Below are positions 46,817 to 57,925 of a DNA stretch of 64,000 nt, in pieces. A program made the position numbers and the translations under genes. Source of the stretch: Fragilaria crotonensis. Taxonomy: Eukaryota; Bacillariophyta; Fragilariophyceae; Fragilariales; Fragilariaceae. Numbering within the stretch: position 1 is the first letter of the stretch; each line of letters begins with the position of its first letter. The stretch is from assembly GCA_022925895.1 (NCBI GenBank), contig JAKSYS010000126.1, forward strand, positions 48,566-112,565, written 5' to 3'. Below the pieces are notes generated by a model. The model was given only the letters and a program-made list of their open reading frames with translations, ran no database searches and had not been told where the DNA came from.

Positions 46817-47087
46817 TAGTACTCTCTACTATAACCGGTATGACATAGTACATTGTACTTGTAATCCAGGAAGGTCCGTTAATCTCCGGTAGAGCACCGC
46901 AGGGCTTGGTATTAATTTGTGCTCCGGACACCAGACTCCGAGTATGTATATGCACTTTCTACGCTCTACTAAAAGTAGAGTATGCATACTTGTATCTGGT
47001 TGGTATTACATACAGTATGTGCCAGGCATGTTTATTTAAGGCGATCTCCCGGGTTCCCGCCTCAACTTCCTAAAATAAAGGTTGACA
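46817..47087. other. Spacer with a truncated MITE end next to the retrotransposon
   Basis: At 47030-47055, GTTTATTTAAGGCGATCTCC resembles the left end of the CAGGGGTGT family (GTCCTATTTAAGGCGA). It is cut off where the retrotransposon begins. No matching right end is seen past 57060. No gene. Confidence 0.4.
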
Positions 47088-47570
47088 CTCTGCGTACCCC
47101 CAGGTTAAGTCGGATGACAGTTAAAGCAGAGAGCGAGGAACTGGTAACTACGTAAAAATTCATTCACCTCTGATATTACGGTTACTAACCAAATTCGCTA
47201 CTGTACCCAATCAAGCTTCGTGATTCAAAATCATCGACACTGGATTGGCAGTGTGTTTCAATGTCCAAACTTGACGTTCATCCGGATCGGCCATTTCATC
47301 GGAGTTTTATGATCCATCACTCCCACGATCACCTTCACCACATCAGATGAGTCCTTGATTGATTGAAGACCGCGGATCACCATGACACCCGATGTAGCTG
47401 CCGCTGATCCTACAGCCTGGTCACCACGACATCATCTTGACCAGGTGTCAACAACAGAATGTCTCTTCACGGTGAGAGAGAATCTCTCTCACAAATCAAA
47501 AGCATCGACTTTCATCCTCGGACCGTTCAGCCAAGGCCTGAAGTCGTATATTTCTTGAGGAATTTCTTTC
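47088..47570 (+). repeat. Split direct repeat A1
   Basis: Begins CTCTGCGTACCCCCAGG and ends ...GGAATTTCTTTC. It matches A2 (56021-56511) almost base for base; the visible differences are four small insertions of 1-3 bp in A2. Confidence 0.95.
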
Positions 47571-47577
47571 TTTTTCA

Positions 47578-49927
47578 TGTCGCTCGATGATCTCTTGCAG
47601 GAGGCTACTGCTTCGCTCTCTCTGCTGCCCCTCGGGGCTTCTGTCTCTTTCGCCTCGCCTGTCGCGGCGTCGCCCTCTCCGGCGAGTATGGAGGGGTTGT
47701 TGGCTCTACTGAAGGTATGGTTGATACTAAGCGTTGCTACTCTGTTGTTTTGATTCCGGGCTCGGATCGTTCTTTGTGTTTTGGTTTGATTGGCGTCGGA
47801 GCTCGTCGTTCTGTGTTCGCAAGGGTTGCAAGATCAAGTCCCATGGGACGAACAAGATACCAGCATTCGACGATTCCAGGTTCTTCATCTTCAGAGTCAG
47901 CGGCGCGACCGTTTTCTCCCAACCCTCGGTACCTATGTCAAAGGTACCGAGTAGCACTCAGGCAGAGTGGGCAGGAAAGGAGTGGTCTCTTCCAATGTGG
48001 GTTAAGGCCTTTCGTGCTGTCACAAATGCTGATGACGAATTGGCATCGGAAGACGACATCAAGTCCGAGGTCAAACTGCTAGACGAAGCTGAGGTTTTCA
48101 GGACTCCCGCTAAGAAGAGGAAGGCACAGGTCAGTCTCTCCGAAACCTCTCAGTACTATCGTAGTACCAAATTACCGTCGCACCCTGCCAGTGGAAGGGG
48201 ACACCGGTTTGGAGGCTATGATTGAGGGTGGATCTTTGGGGAGAGGTGGTCTGACAAGGATTGTCTCGCGACTCGAATCTGTCGTTGTAGAAATGGGTCG
48301 CACGCTCGAGGAAGTGGCCTCTCTATCGCACGGTCGCTTCTTGGATAATGAACAAACTGCAATCCTCATGGCGGGGGGCAGTTCAGAACCTCATGTCTTC
48401 GCTCGGATCCGCAGTAGAAATGGACCCGAAATTCGAAGCACCCACCTTATGGGGCACAACGTCGTTCATTGGTGAAGAAGTGGACCGCCTAGGACTGGAC
48501 GTAAATCAGTCCAAAGTGGAAACGTCAGAGGCAGTCACCGAGATGAAGTCCGTGGTCGGAAGAATGGATCAAGTTGAGAAATCCAAGGTTGAAGATGAGG
48601 CCAAGATCGTGGCGGTTCTCACGTCTGTCATAAAGCGCATTCAAGGTGTTGGGTCAGAAATAGAGGCAATCAAGACCGATGTTGCTAAACGATCAAGATC
48701 TTGAAGGCATCCCCAGGCTCAAGAAGCAGAGGTAAACCTGAAACAGGACTCAAGGAGGATCGCCCGGTGGTGGACCACCTCATGACCTTGCTAAACAATG
48801 ATACGAAGAAATCGGAGGTCGAAATGGAGGAAGAAACGAAAGCCTCGGGGTGTCTGACGCTTCAATCCGAACGGAAGAAGAGCTTCGCCGGTTCATAAAC
48901 GAGATCAGAATGCTATCACGCGATGTCAGTGTTGAAAGCAAACACCGAAGACAAGTCCATCAAGTTTGGAGGGCTCGGTATTCGCGACTTATCTGAGTGT
49001 TCCGAGTGGGTCGTCAAGAATTTCTCCTCCTATCGCTATGGTCTGGTAATGGACCCCTTCTGATGCTTGATCGCATCTTCGGTTCGGACGATATGGATGC
49101 GGACACCCAGTTTAAAGTTTTGGAATCTCGGGTCAAGCTTAAGATCAAGACCGGAGCTGAGGCAGCAGCCATCAAAGCTCTTCACTTCAATCGTCCTCGC
49201 CTGTTCCACAAGGGTCGAGTTGCGATGACAAACGAGAAACACCTCAAAGCTATCAAAACTTCCTCATTACAAGAGCTGGAAATCCGGCGGAGAAGGTGTA
49301 ATGAATCATGTGATCAAGCAGATGAACTTAATTCATTCAACTGTGGCACATGACATCGAGTACGCATTTGGACACGATCTCACCATGATTGCGGCCAAAG
49401 CAGTGGCCACTGCCAGTCTGAACTCGACAGTCACGTTCTTGACCCAACTCCTGGGTTTCGTTGACGCTATTTACCAGAAGCTCCACTCTGATTCGAAGTT
49501 TTCCGCGGACCAGGCGTGGTCTTTAACTACCCAGATTCTTGACCGTGTATGCGAAGACCTTTATGCTCCTAAAGAAGGTGTAGCCGATGCAATGACAGTG
49601 GAGGAACCGGCGTCCATTTGCTCGCACCTCCTTTGGGCCTGTTTCCGGACGCACGATGTGATGAAGTCGTACATCGATCACCACTTCGAGAATCACCCTG
49701 CCATCTCTGCCGAGTATGTAAAATTTCTTGCGACTAACTCAGGGTTCGACAAAGTTGAAAAAATGGAGGTTGCTGTTTCGCAAATGAAGGAGAAGGTCGA
49801 GAAGGCCCTCGATATCGCCGAAAGAGCTCTCACCAAGGCATCAACAATTACCGACAAGTTCTCGGCGGCAAACAAGGAAATCGAAACATTGAAGAGGGCG
49901 ATGGGAGGCATGACAAAGGGAAAGTGA
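47578..49927 (+). pseudogene. Gag-like region of the retrotransposon
   Basis: It starts at ATG 47578, seven bases after A1 (MSLDDLLQEATASLSLLPLG). A probable intron or frame switch (GTATGG at about 47715 to AG near 47821) leads to the frame CKIKSHGTNKIPAFDDSRFF. The protein then continues in changing frames as a helical, partly coiled chain (FIGEEVDRLGLDVNQSKVE; KTGAEAAAIKALHF) and a last clean frame 49301-49927 ending EIETLKRAMGGMTKGK. No zinc knuckle is seen. The position in front of the reverse transcriptase and the helical character support a Gag-type nucleocapsid role, which is inference. At least five frame breaks are present. Confidence 0.6.
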
Positions 49928-50029
49928 CGGTTAGGAAACGAGGAGGAGACCTCGGATGGCAATTCGCCACACCAGGGTAATGCTAGTAGCATCGAGGATT
50001 CTACCAAAATTACCATTCTTCCTCGTTTC

Positions 50030-53000
50030 TTGACCTCTCCTGACATCCTGAGTGCAGCATCATCAACCCCTACCAAGCTCGGAACTCCTGTTCAATCTCG
50101 CTCGGAGCCTCCGAAAGAATATCGACCGCTCAAACTTGTAAAGAGAGGTTTTCAGGGGCGTTCGGAACCTTTATGCTGTGGCGTAATGTTCGAAGACGTC
50201 CCAGCATGGTTGTGGGCTATTCGACCTTCTGATTGGAAAGACATCTATATCTTGGACACCGACGAACTCCGTCTTCGCCAGTACTATACTTCAACGTGGT
50301 CACACACCAGGAACGGCTCAGAATCGTGACTTCTCTTTCGGATGTAAAACATTCGGATGCCATCAATGTGTTTTTGAGCGGCTCTCGGAAGTTTTGGAAA
50401 TGGTATCGCTACCGGAAGGCGTGCCTAGGGTGGTGTGGGCGGAGCGTTGCGGCCGGCGACGGCCACCCGATACTATCAAACATCGGTGGTTCAGTGTTTC
50501 CCACGAAACGGTGGGCGGGTCTACAACAGCCAGAGGAGTGTTCGGTCAGGGTCACCTCGATTCCTTGAAAATTGAGACTGATCCCCTCAGCGAGTCATTT
50601 CACACATCGTGAAATTCTCAATTCGTCCCACACCGTGTTCAGTCCCTCATCCGGAGCCTCATTACCTCCTGGGGCATCGGCTTTCGGTTCAACACATGAA
50701 GCAACCAGTACTGTATGAGTCTTGCTTCTCAAGATCCGGCTGGGGAATCCGAAAACTTTCGGATGAGGAATTCGCTCAGGCGTTTGATTTGCCGTCTTTT
50801 GTTCAGTGGAAAGACGATTTTGCCACAAAAATTGTGCCTATTCAGGTCTTCCGGGTCATTATCGACGCTACATTGAGAGTTATTCGGTCCCCTCAGACGG
50901 ATGAACAGGCACGTTCGTCTCGACCGAAATTAGCAATCAAGACCGCCTCGCCCCTCCCGTTGGACGCCGAATGGCTCGACGACTTACAGATGTGGCTTCC
51001 AGGGTCATGGGCCAACATCTTGATTGCTGACAAAGCCGTCAAGTCGGATGACGCAGCAATTGAGCAGTTCCCATGGAATCAACGGGTTCTGTTGATCTTT
51101 CCGAAAGCTAACATTACGGCTATCCGTGGCGTCGAACGCTTATGCCTTCGTGTATGGTTTCGACGTCTCTCGAAGTCTTTCTTCGAGTATCTCGTCGCGG
51201 AATATGGGGCGTCTTGGAGACGCGATGTTCAGCGATATGCTCGTTCGTTTCACGAGCGAGGTGAATCTCCAGCCCTTCAGCTCGGCAAGCGTAAACGTAG
51301 CGCTCCTCCACCGAGCGCCTGTGCGGGATCTCACATAATGGGGGTTGGGGTGACAACACCCGGGTCCGGGAATGTTGAGCTGGGGGCGGCCATTGCAGTA
51401 AAACATCGACGTCACCACGTCCGTTCCACCCAACTGCTCCAAGATGTCCAGTGCGGTCTCCGCGTCCTGCGCCAAGTTTCTTCGAGCTCGTGGTGGGAAT
51501 GGACGGGAGGCTCAAGCCTATTCTTTTGGCGCTGGAATGGCCAAGAACAAATTCGGGCTTCTCGAGATGGGATCAAGATTTTTGTGGCAGCGGCTCTGCC
51601 AAGCCAACGCCGACAAACGGCGCCACGGCTCCCTCAATCCCAACAAGGGCTCGTGGCTTCGAAATTGGACACCATGGTAAAGCGCGACTATTTAGAACCC
51701 GGTCATGTCACAAACACCGTTCACTACTTTGCGGTTCCAAAGGGTGATTCTGACGTTCGAGTGGTGTTCGATGGTACCTCCAGTGGTCTCAATGCCACAC
51801 TATGGGCCCCAAACTTCTTTCTCCCTTCGGCAAGGTCAGCGGCCATGTCCATGAGCTTTGGAACATGGATGGCCGATATGGACTTCGGAGAAATGTTCCA
51901 CAACTTTCATATGGACCCTCGCATTCGTCCTTTCTCCGGAGTGGAATTGGGCTCGCTGGCCCCCTTCTACCAAATGTGGCGCCAAAGGAAATCAAAGGGA
52001 CAAAGAAGGCAGGACATGCCAGAAAGTTACGATGGACCCGGCTCTTTATGGGAATGAGACCCAGTCCCTACCTGGCAATCCGACATTACTATTGGGGCGA
52101 AGAGTTCGCTCGTGGGAACCCCTCAAGGTTGGATAATCCCATGGGATATGACAAAGTGATCATGAATCTCCCGGTATGGCCAACTATGATCCGTCAAATC
52201 CAAAAGTCATGAAGTGGAGGAGTGACCCAGAAGCCGGCACTTGCGGAGGTCACGTGGCAGGGGATGTTGTCACGTTCGTAGACGACGTGAGAATCACCGG
52301 CTACTCTAAATCGAATTGTTGGAAGGTGTATCACCAGTTTGCCTCCAGGATGCAGTACCTTGGAATGCAAAATGCTCCTCGGAAGTTCCGCCCCCTTCTC
52401 AGACCAACGCAGGCGCGTGGACAGGGACAATCTTCAGGATAGGATCCAGTCACATCACCAAATCGGTCTCGCAGGAAAAATGGGACAAGGGCAGAGAAAT
52501 AACTAGCAGGCGTCTCAAAGAATGAAAGCGACCACGGACTCTCGCCCATTCCTGGATCGTCGGTCATTAGAGAAGGAAACAGGTTTCTTAAACCACCTCT
52601 CCATGACATTCGAAACGATGATTCCGTACCTAAAGGGGTTATACTTAACTCTGAACTCTTGGAGAGAGGGAAGAGATGAAAATGACTGGAAGCTATCTGC
52701 GAAAAAATGGAGAATGATCTTGTGCGCAAGAGCGGAAAGAGAAGGAATTTCGGAGGAAGAGTTGGACTTCGCCTTGAAAGGACAAGAAGACGCCGAAGCG
52801 CCCTTGCTCGTAAGAGCAAGCCCAAGTCTAATACACGACCTCTCGGCTTTATGTTTCATGATGGAACGAAAGTCGGCCCCGCAAGTCAGCATTCGATCGA
52901 GAACCGTGGTGACCGTTGTATACGGGTTCGGAGACGCTTCGGGGTCTGGTCTCGGGGCGACGTTCACGTGCGGAAGTGGATTCAATTTTAGGATCGGTGT

Positions 53001-53843
53001 TTGGGGCGCAGATGAGGGCCCTGAGTCATCAAACTGGAAAGAATTTACCAATGTGGTTGAAGCCTTGGAAGACGAAGCGAGGGCCGGAAACCTTGAGGGT
53101 CGGAAGTGTACATGTTCACGGATAATTCGACTGTAGAGTCGTGTGCATCGCGGGGCACATCATCGTCGCCTAAGCTCTTGGGGCTAGTCATTCGGCTCCA
53201 AGGATTGATGACCAGGAGTGACGTGAAAATCCACATATTCCACGTCTCGGGTACAAGAATGATTGCTCAGGGGACTGATGGAGTCTCTCGCGGTTATCTC
53301 GGTCAAGGAGTTATGGCGGGAGAGTCGATGGTGGCTCACATCCCCATCCACATTTCCGCAGTGGACAGATCAACGAATCTTGTGCCCTGGATTCGAAGCT
53401 GGTGCGGCGACGACGCCGTTCTGCTGGACGAGAAGGGGTGGTTTGAAGCAGGGCACGGTATCGAAGGATGGGAAACGGGAAGGGACGGGTTCGAGAGGCC
53501 AAAGCTTGCGAAGGGCCGAGAGACATACATCTGGTCTCCCCCCCCGATAGCGGCTGAGGTCGCTCTCGCAGAACTGAGGAAGGCAAGGATCAAGCGGCAA
53601 ACCGACTGTCATATAATCGTGTGCCCCCGACTGTGTACAACACAATGGGCAAAGCAACTTTACCGAGCGTCAGACTTCGTGTTTGAATTGCCTGTTGGTT
53701 CCTCTTGCTGGACTAGTTGTATGCACGAACCGTTACTAATTGAATTCTTTTCCCCTTTCTCAGCGTCCGTCCTTGGCAGATCAAAGGCACCCCAAAATGT
53801 TCGCAGTGGGTCGGGAGTTGCGGAAAGTGCTCGAGGAATCTGA
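50030..53843 (+). pseudogene. Reverse transcriptase and RNase H region of the retrotransposon
   Basis: Pol-like part, interrupted. After an N-terminal segment (50609 onward; AFDLPSFVQWKDDFATKIVP) the reverse transcriptase palm starts at about 51700. HYFAVPKGDSDVRVVFDGTS, then LWAPNFFLPS and WMADMDFGEMFHNFHMDP contain the first catalytic Asp, and TFVDDVRITG at 52272-52301 is the YxDD box in the form FVDD. The RNase H domain follows: YGFGDASGSGLG (Asp near 52933), NWKEFTNVVEALE (Glu), MFTDNSTVESC (Asp near 53116), and HVSGTRMIAQGTDGVSRG, a DIRS/Ngaro-type signature. Frame breaks occur near 51960, 52140, 52400 and 53105. No protease or integrase is seen. Confidence 0.8.
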
Positions 53844-53887
53844 AGTGGGCACACGGGATCTTCTGTGCAAACTTTGGACACTCGGTT

Positions 53888-55312
53888 GTGACCTCTCGAC
53901 CATGCCAGAGCACATGGTGCGGCAGCTGTTATTCCTTTGATGAATCGGTCAAGTTCTTTGTGGCCACGGGTGACCTCCCGCAAGCAGGAAACGGCGACGA
54001 GGACAGACTTCTGTCAGGCTGGCTTCCTAAGAAATCCGATGCGGGAAAGTTCTGTCGAGCAAGAGACGGCGATGACCTATTGGTGTCGTTCGAGTGCGAT
54101 ACCTGCATCTTTCACAAACTTTACGAGAGGCCGCCAAACAACCAAAATTCCAAGGACATGTTCAGCCTGGCGTGCATACGCCGAGTGAACCTGGATGCCT
54201 TTTGGAGCCGGGCCACCGATACTGTAAAACAAAACACGAGAAAAGTTAGAGAGGGCTTGAAGATTTCAGAGCAACTTGGGCTAAGCGGACCCTACCTCGC
54301 CCCAGGCCCCTACCGGCGCACGACCACTGCGGATACGAGGTCGCACTTCAGATTGTGGTGTCGTCTCGGGAGGGTGGAAGGTACGCCACGGATCACAAAC
54401 AATGGGACACCGTGAGACGTTTTCGCACGTGTTATTCAAACCAGATCAGGGCCGCTCGAGACGCAAACTCAAGTCCGCTGGTCCTCGCAGACAACAAGGG
54501 TTCGGGATACCAACGCCTCGCCATTGATCCTTGCGGGTCGTTGTGGTTCCAAAGGTTTATGTTGGGGTGTTGTAGACGAATGGGCCAGGATTGGCGGCCA
54601 AATCAAGCCATCGGGATCCAGATTGTTCATTTACTGTTACAACGAGTCGAGGAAAGAGCTCGAGCTGCACCCACCGTGGAAGAGCGACATACGTGGGTGA
54701 TGGCAGGCGGTTATTATTGTATCTGTTTCGTGCTTTCTCTGAGGAGTCCAGAAGGACTGATGGCGGACCTCGAGGGACTCCTCAGGTTTCACGATCCGGC
54801 ATCGGACGAGGTTGTCGTTCCGCTACTAGGGCGCTTTAAGGGCGAACATCACGCAAAGCAACACCTCCTGATCTCATGCGCGACTACAGGTTCGGGAATC
54901 GAGGTGAAGCTGTGGCTTTCACGTGTGATTGCGGTTCACAAAGCGAAGGGGAAGGTCCACTGGACCAGCGTTTGTGGACCCTCATGGATACCAGTCTTCC
55001 ACAGCTGACATGAATGCACTCTTTCTTGACGTGCTGACCGACATATACGAGGATCACCCACACTTATTCGGTCGTGACATTGTTGACGCCAGTACTCTTG
55101 TTGACAAGTACAACGTCTTTCGATCCTTCAGGCGAGGTTCAGAGTCAAGGGCTGTGGCAATGAAAGTCTCGGAAGCCGACCGCTATGTCGTAAATCGGTG
55201 GAAGAAGAAAGAGGCCGCAGGAACCGGAAAAGTTTCCCATGCCATCGATCAACATTATGTTGACGTCAACATGGTCAAGGATTCATTCATTCGGTACACG
55301 AATGCCATGTAA
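53888..55312 (+). pseudogene. Tyrosine recombinase region of the retrotransposon
   Basis: Catalyses strand exchange of the circular cDNA in place of a DDE integrase. After an N-terminal part (54118-54420; LYERPPNNQNSKDMF, QLGLSGPYLAP) the catalytic domain shows the first Arg in FVLSLRSPEGL (near 54742). The second motif is FRSFRRGSESRAVAMKVSEA (55120-55180), the counterpart of HxxR with the first His replaced. NRWKKKEAAG follows, and the presumed nucleophile is in DQHYVDV (Tyr codon 55256-55258). The frame ends at 55312, about 210 bp before B1. Frame breaks occur near 54350 and 54985. The assignment rests on motif order, which agrees with DIRS-order recombinases. Confidence 0.72.
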
Positions 55313-55525
55313 CTGAAGGCTGTCGAGCTCGTGATTGAGTTCCAAATCTGAAGGATAACCAGAATCGGGACTCTATCAGTCGACAGGAAGGAGCTTATGC
55401 AAGAGCCCTTCACAAGAGTCGGAATGCGTCTATCCGGACTTGTCTCTCGGTGTCGTTTACTTGGCAATCAACGCAAAATTTTTCCTTGCATAAAAGGCAG
55501 GGTCGGGGAGTTCTCTGTGATGGGG

Positions 55526-56020
55526 GGGTTTTAGTCTTCGAGATGCAAGACCGCCAGCCCAAAGCCGGTGGCCTTGCATCTGCGATTGATTTAAGTTGTG
55601 TCAAGATCGACCGAAGGAATTCCGAGATGAAGGAATTGCACTTCGAACAGGTATATCTTCTCTGCCGAACTTACCGCCTTGGCCGATGACTTTGTTCCGA
55701 CTAGGCGGAGAGAGACGACAGGACAAAGGAGAACAACCCTTTCAAGACTATGACTTGGTCAATACAAGAAGCCATGCGGATACGCATGACCTGGGGAGGT
55801 ATCACTACTGTGCACTGACTAATTCGTGCTACTGTGCCCCCATTATGCGAGCGACGATGCATCACCCGTGCATCGTCGCTTATGAGACACCTGCTGACTG
55901 CATCATTGCAGCCGTCTACTCTCTTCCAGACGGCGATGAGTGCGGTCAGTTTCACTAAGATTATTGAGGTTAATAAATTTTTCTGTGGCCCATTTTCTCG
56001 TCGGCAGATTAACTGTAATC
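55526..56020 (+). repeat. Split direct repeat B1
   Basis: Starts GGGTTTTAGTCTTCGAGATG and ends AACTGTAATC, directly abutting A2. It is nearly identical to B2. It contains the 12-bp-arm hairpin at 55850-55880. The open frame inside (105 residues or so, repeated in B2) is probably incidental. Confidence 0.95.
55850..55880. repeat. Hairpin in B1
   Basis: AGCGACGATGCA (55850-55861) and its exact inverse complement (55869-55880) around the 7-base loop TCACCCG. An identical copy is present in B2 at 56881-56911. Confidence 0.95.
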
Positions 56021-56511
56021 CTCTGCGTACCCCCAGGTTAAGTCGGATGACAGTTAAAGCAGAGAGCGAGGAACTGGTAACTACGTAAAAAATTCATTCA
56101 CCTCTGATATTACGGTTACTAACCAAATTCGCTACTGTACCCAATCAAGCTTCGTGATTCAAAATCATCGACACTGGATTGGCAGTGTGTTTCAATGTCC
56201 AAACTTGACGTTCATCCGGATCGGCCATTTCATCGGAGTTTTATGATCCATCACTCCCACGATCACCTTCACCACATCAGATGAGTCCTTGATTGATTGA
56301 AGACCGCGGATCACCATGACACCCGATGTAGCTGCCGCTACCGATCCTACAGCCTGGTCACCACGACATCATCTTGACCAGGTGTCAACAACAGAATGTC
56401 TCTTCACGGTGAGAGAGAGAATCTCTCTCACAAATCAAGAAAGCATCGACTTTCATCCTCGGACCGTTCAGCCAAGGCCTGAAGTCGTATATTTCTTGAG
56501 GAATTTCTTTC
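56021..56511 (+). repeat. Split direct repeat A2
   Basis: Internal copy of A, fused to the end of B1 with no spacer: the B1|A2 junction reads GTAATC|CTCTGCG. It is followed by 47 bp of unrelated sequence before B2. Confidence 0.95.
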
Positions 56512-56558
56512 CCCACCCACCATCCCTTTCTTTTCTCTGCTTACGTTGGGCGTATGCA

Positions 56559-57056
56559 GGGTTTTAGTCTTCGAGATGCAAGACCGCCAGCCCAAAGCCG
56601 GTGGCCTTGCATCTGCGATGATTAAGTTGTGTCAAGATCGACCGAAGGAATTCCGAGATGAAGGAATTGCACTTCGAACAGGTATATCTTCTCTGCCGAA
56701 CTTACCGCCTTGGCCGATGACTTTGTTCCGACTAGGCGGAGAGAGACGACAGGACAAAGGAGAACAACCCTTTCAAGACTATGACTTGGTCAATACAAGA
56801 AGCCATGCGGATACGCATGACCTGGGGAGGTATCACTACTGTGCACTGACTAATTCGTGCTACTGTGCCCCCATTATGCGAGCGACGATGCATCACCCGT
56901 GCATCGTCGCTTATGAGACACCTGCTGACTGCATCATTGCAGCCGTCTACTCTCTTCCAGACGGCGATGAGTGCGGTCAGTTTCACTAAGATTATTGAGG
57001 TTAATAAATTTTTCTGTGGCCCATTTTCTCGTCGGCAGATTAACTGTAATCCCTCT
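56559..57056 (+). repeat. Split direct repeat B2 (right end of the retrotransposon)
   Basis: Terminal copy of B. It ends GTAATCCCTCT before flanking AAAACTAAG. The hairpin at 56881-56911 is conserved with B1. A 2-bp difference from B1 lies near 56618. Confidence 0.93.
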
Positions 57057-57925
57057 AAAACTAAGTAGACGACCACAAGTATATAGTCATTTCCGGTGTG
57101 GGTATCTTACGAAGTGATCATGCCTCATCCTTCACCTTCAACATGTCACATTCATTATCTGTGTACTGTGACTGGTAGGAAGAAACGACATAGCAACGAT
57201 TCGAAACACATACATAGAAATACCGGTACTTTGCTCACTATGGCTACGTAGTACTTTTGTACCGATGCGACAGATGTTATTTAATCGAATGTCATTCAAC
57301 CTTGTCTTTTAAGAGAACTCGTTCCGTATGCCTGAAAGGTCAGGTACAGAAACTTACTTACATTCATTTTCATGTTTCATATTTAAAAAAGTTGTTCCTA
57401 CTACAAAAGTGGATCCTACCGGTGAAAGAAAATAGAAGTTGATTAAGGCTAAACAAATAGCACAATTTTAGTATCAACTCTCTTTTTAACAAAACGCGAG
57501 AAGGGACATGCGCGAGGCAGATATGGGACATCCCGAGACGCACCTTTGAATGGTGTTCACAGTATTAGTGTTTTCGAAGTAGACCCTCCAATATGTTTCA
57601 TTCGTAGCCATGATTCCCTGATAGGTCATTCCCCTAGCTTCAAGTAAAATTGACACGTCAATTAAGAAGAAAGGTTCCTACGTTGATGATGAAGTCATGA
57701 GACCATGTCGCTTATATGTACGTACATATCATACGGATCAGACGTACCTAGTATTGAACGGTGTTGAACTTCTTCGATGATACACCAACTCGCCGTTTGA
57801 AGTTTGAAGGGAGTCGCTACAAGTACCGGTAATAACGGGGCATATAAGCGTGATCGAGGGTAAGTGCTGAAAACACACTCCAACTAGGATTGAATGCAAT
57901 CAACTGCACATCCTGAAGGATCGAC
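57057..57925. other. Spacer between the retrotransposon and the heat shock factor gene
   Basis: No gene seen; only short unrelated frames. It must contain the promoter of the heat shock factor gene. I see no clear array of NGAAN heat shock elements. Confidence 0.45.

Larger units (their letters stand above)
47088..57056 (+). mobile_element. Tyrosine-recombinase retrotransposon with split direct repeats (Ngaro/PAT-like, DIRS order)
   Basis: Ten-kilobase element with the order A1 (47088-47570), coding region (47578-55312), B1 (55526-56020), A2 (56021-56511), B2 (56559-57056). A1/A2 and B1/B2 are near-identical direct repeats differing mainly by small indels, so the insertion is fairly young. 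The coding region has Gag-like, reverse transcriptase/RNase H and tyrosine recombinase parts, all on the plus strand. There is no integrase of the DDE type and no target duplication. A-ORFs-B-A-B split repeats plus a tyrosine recombinase are the hallmarks of Ngaro and PAT-like elements, which are thought to integrate a circular DNA intermediate. Many frame interruptions make current activity doubtful, though some may be assembly errors. Confidence 0.88.

Noticed and set aside
55596-56989. Duplicated open frame of about 105-147 residues in the B repeats as a gene pair
   Set aside because: It is duplicated only because the repeat is, it opens without context, and it spans the hairpin. There is no family resemblance, and a 2-bp indel near its start differs between the copies.
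47088-57056. Reading the repeats as LTRs of a Copia or Gypsy element
   Set aside because: The left end has only A, while the right end has B-A-B. No DDE integrase or protease motif is seen, no target duplication flanks the element, and the RNase H and recombinase motifs are of DIRS-order type.
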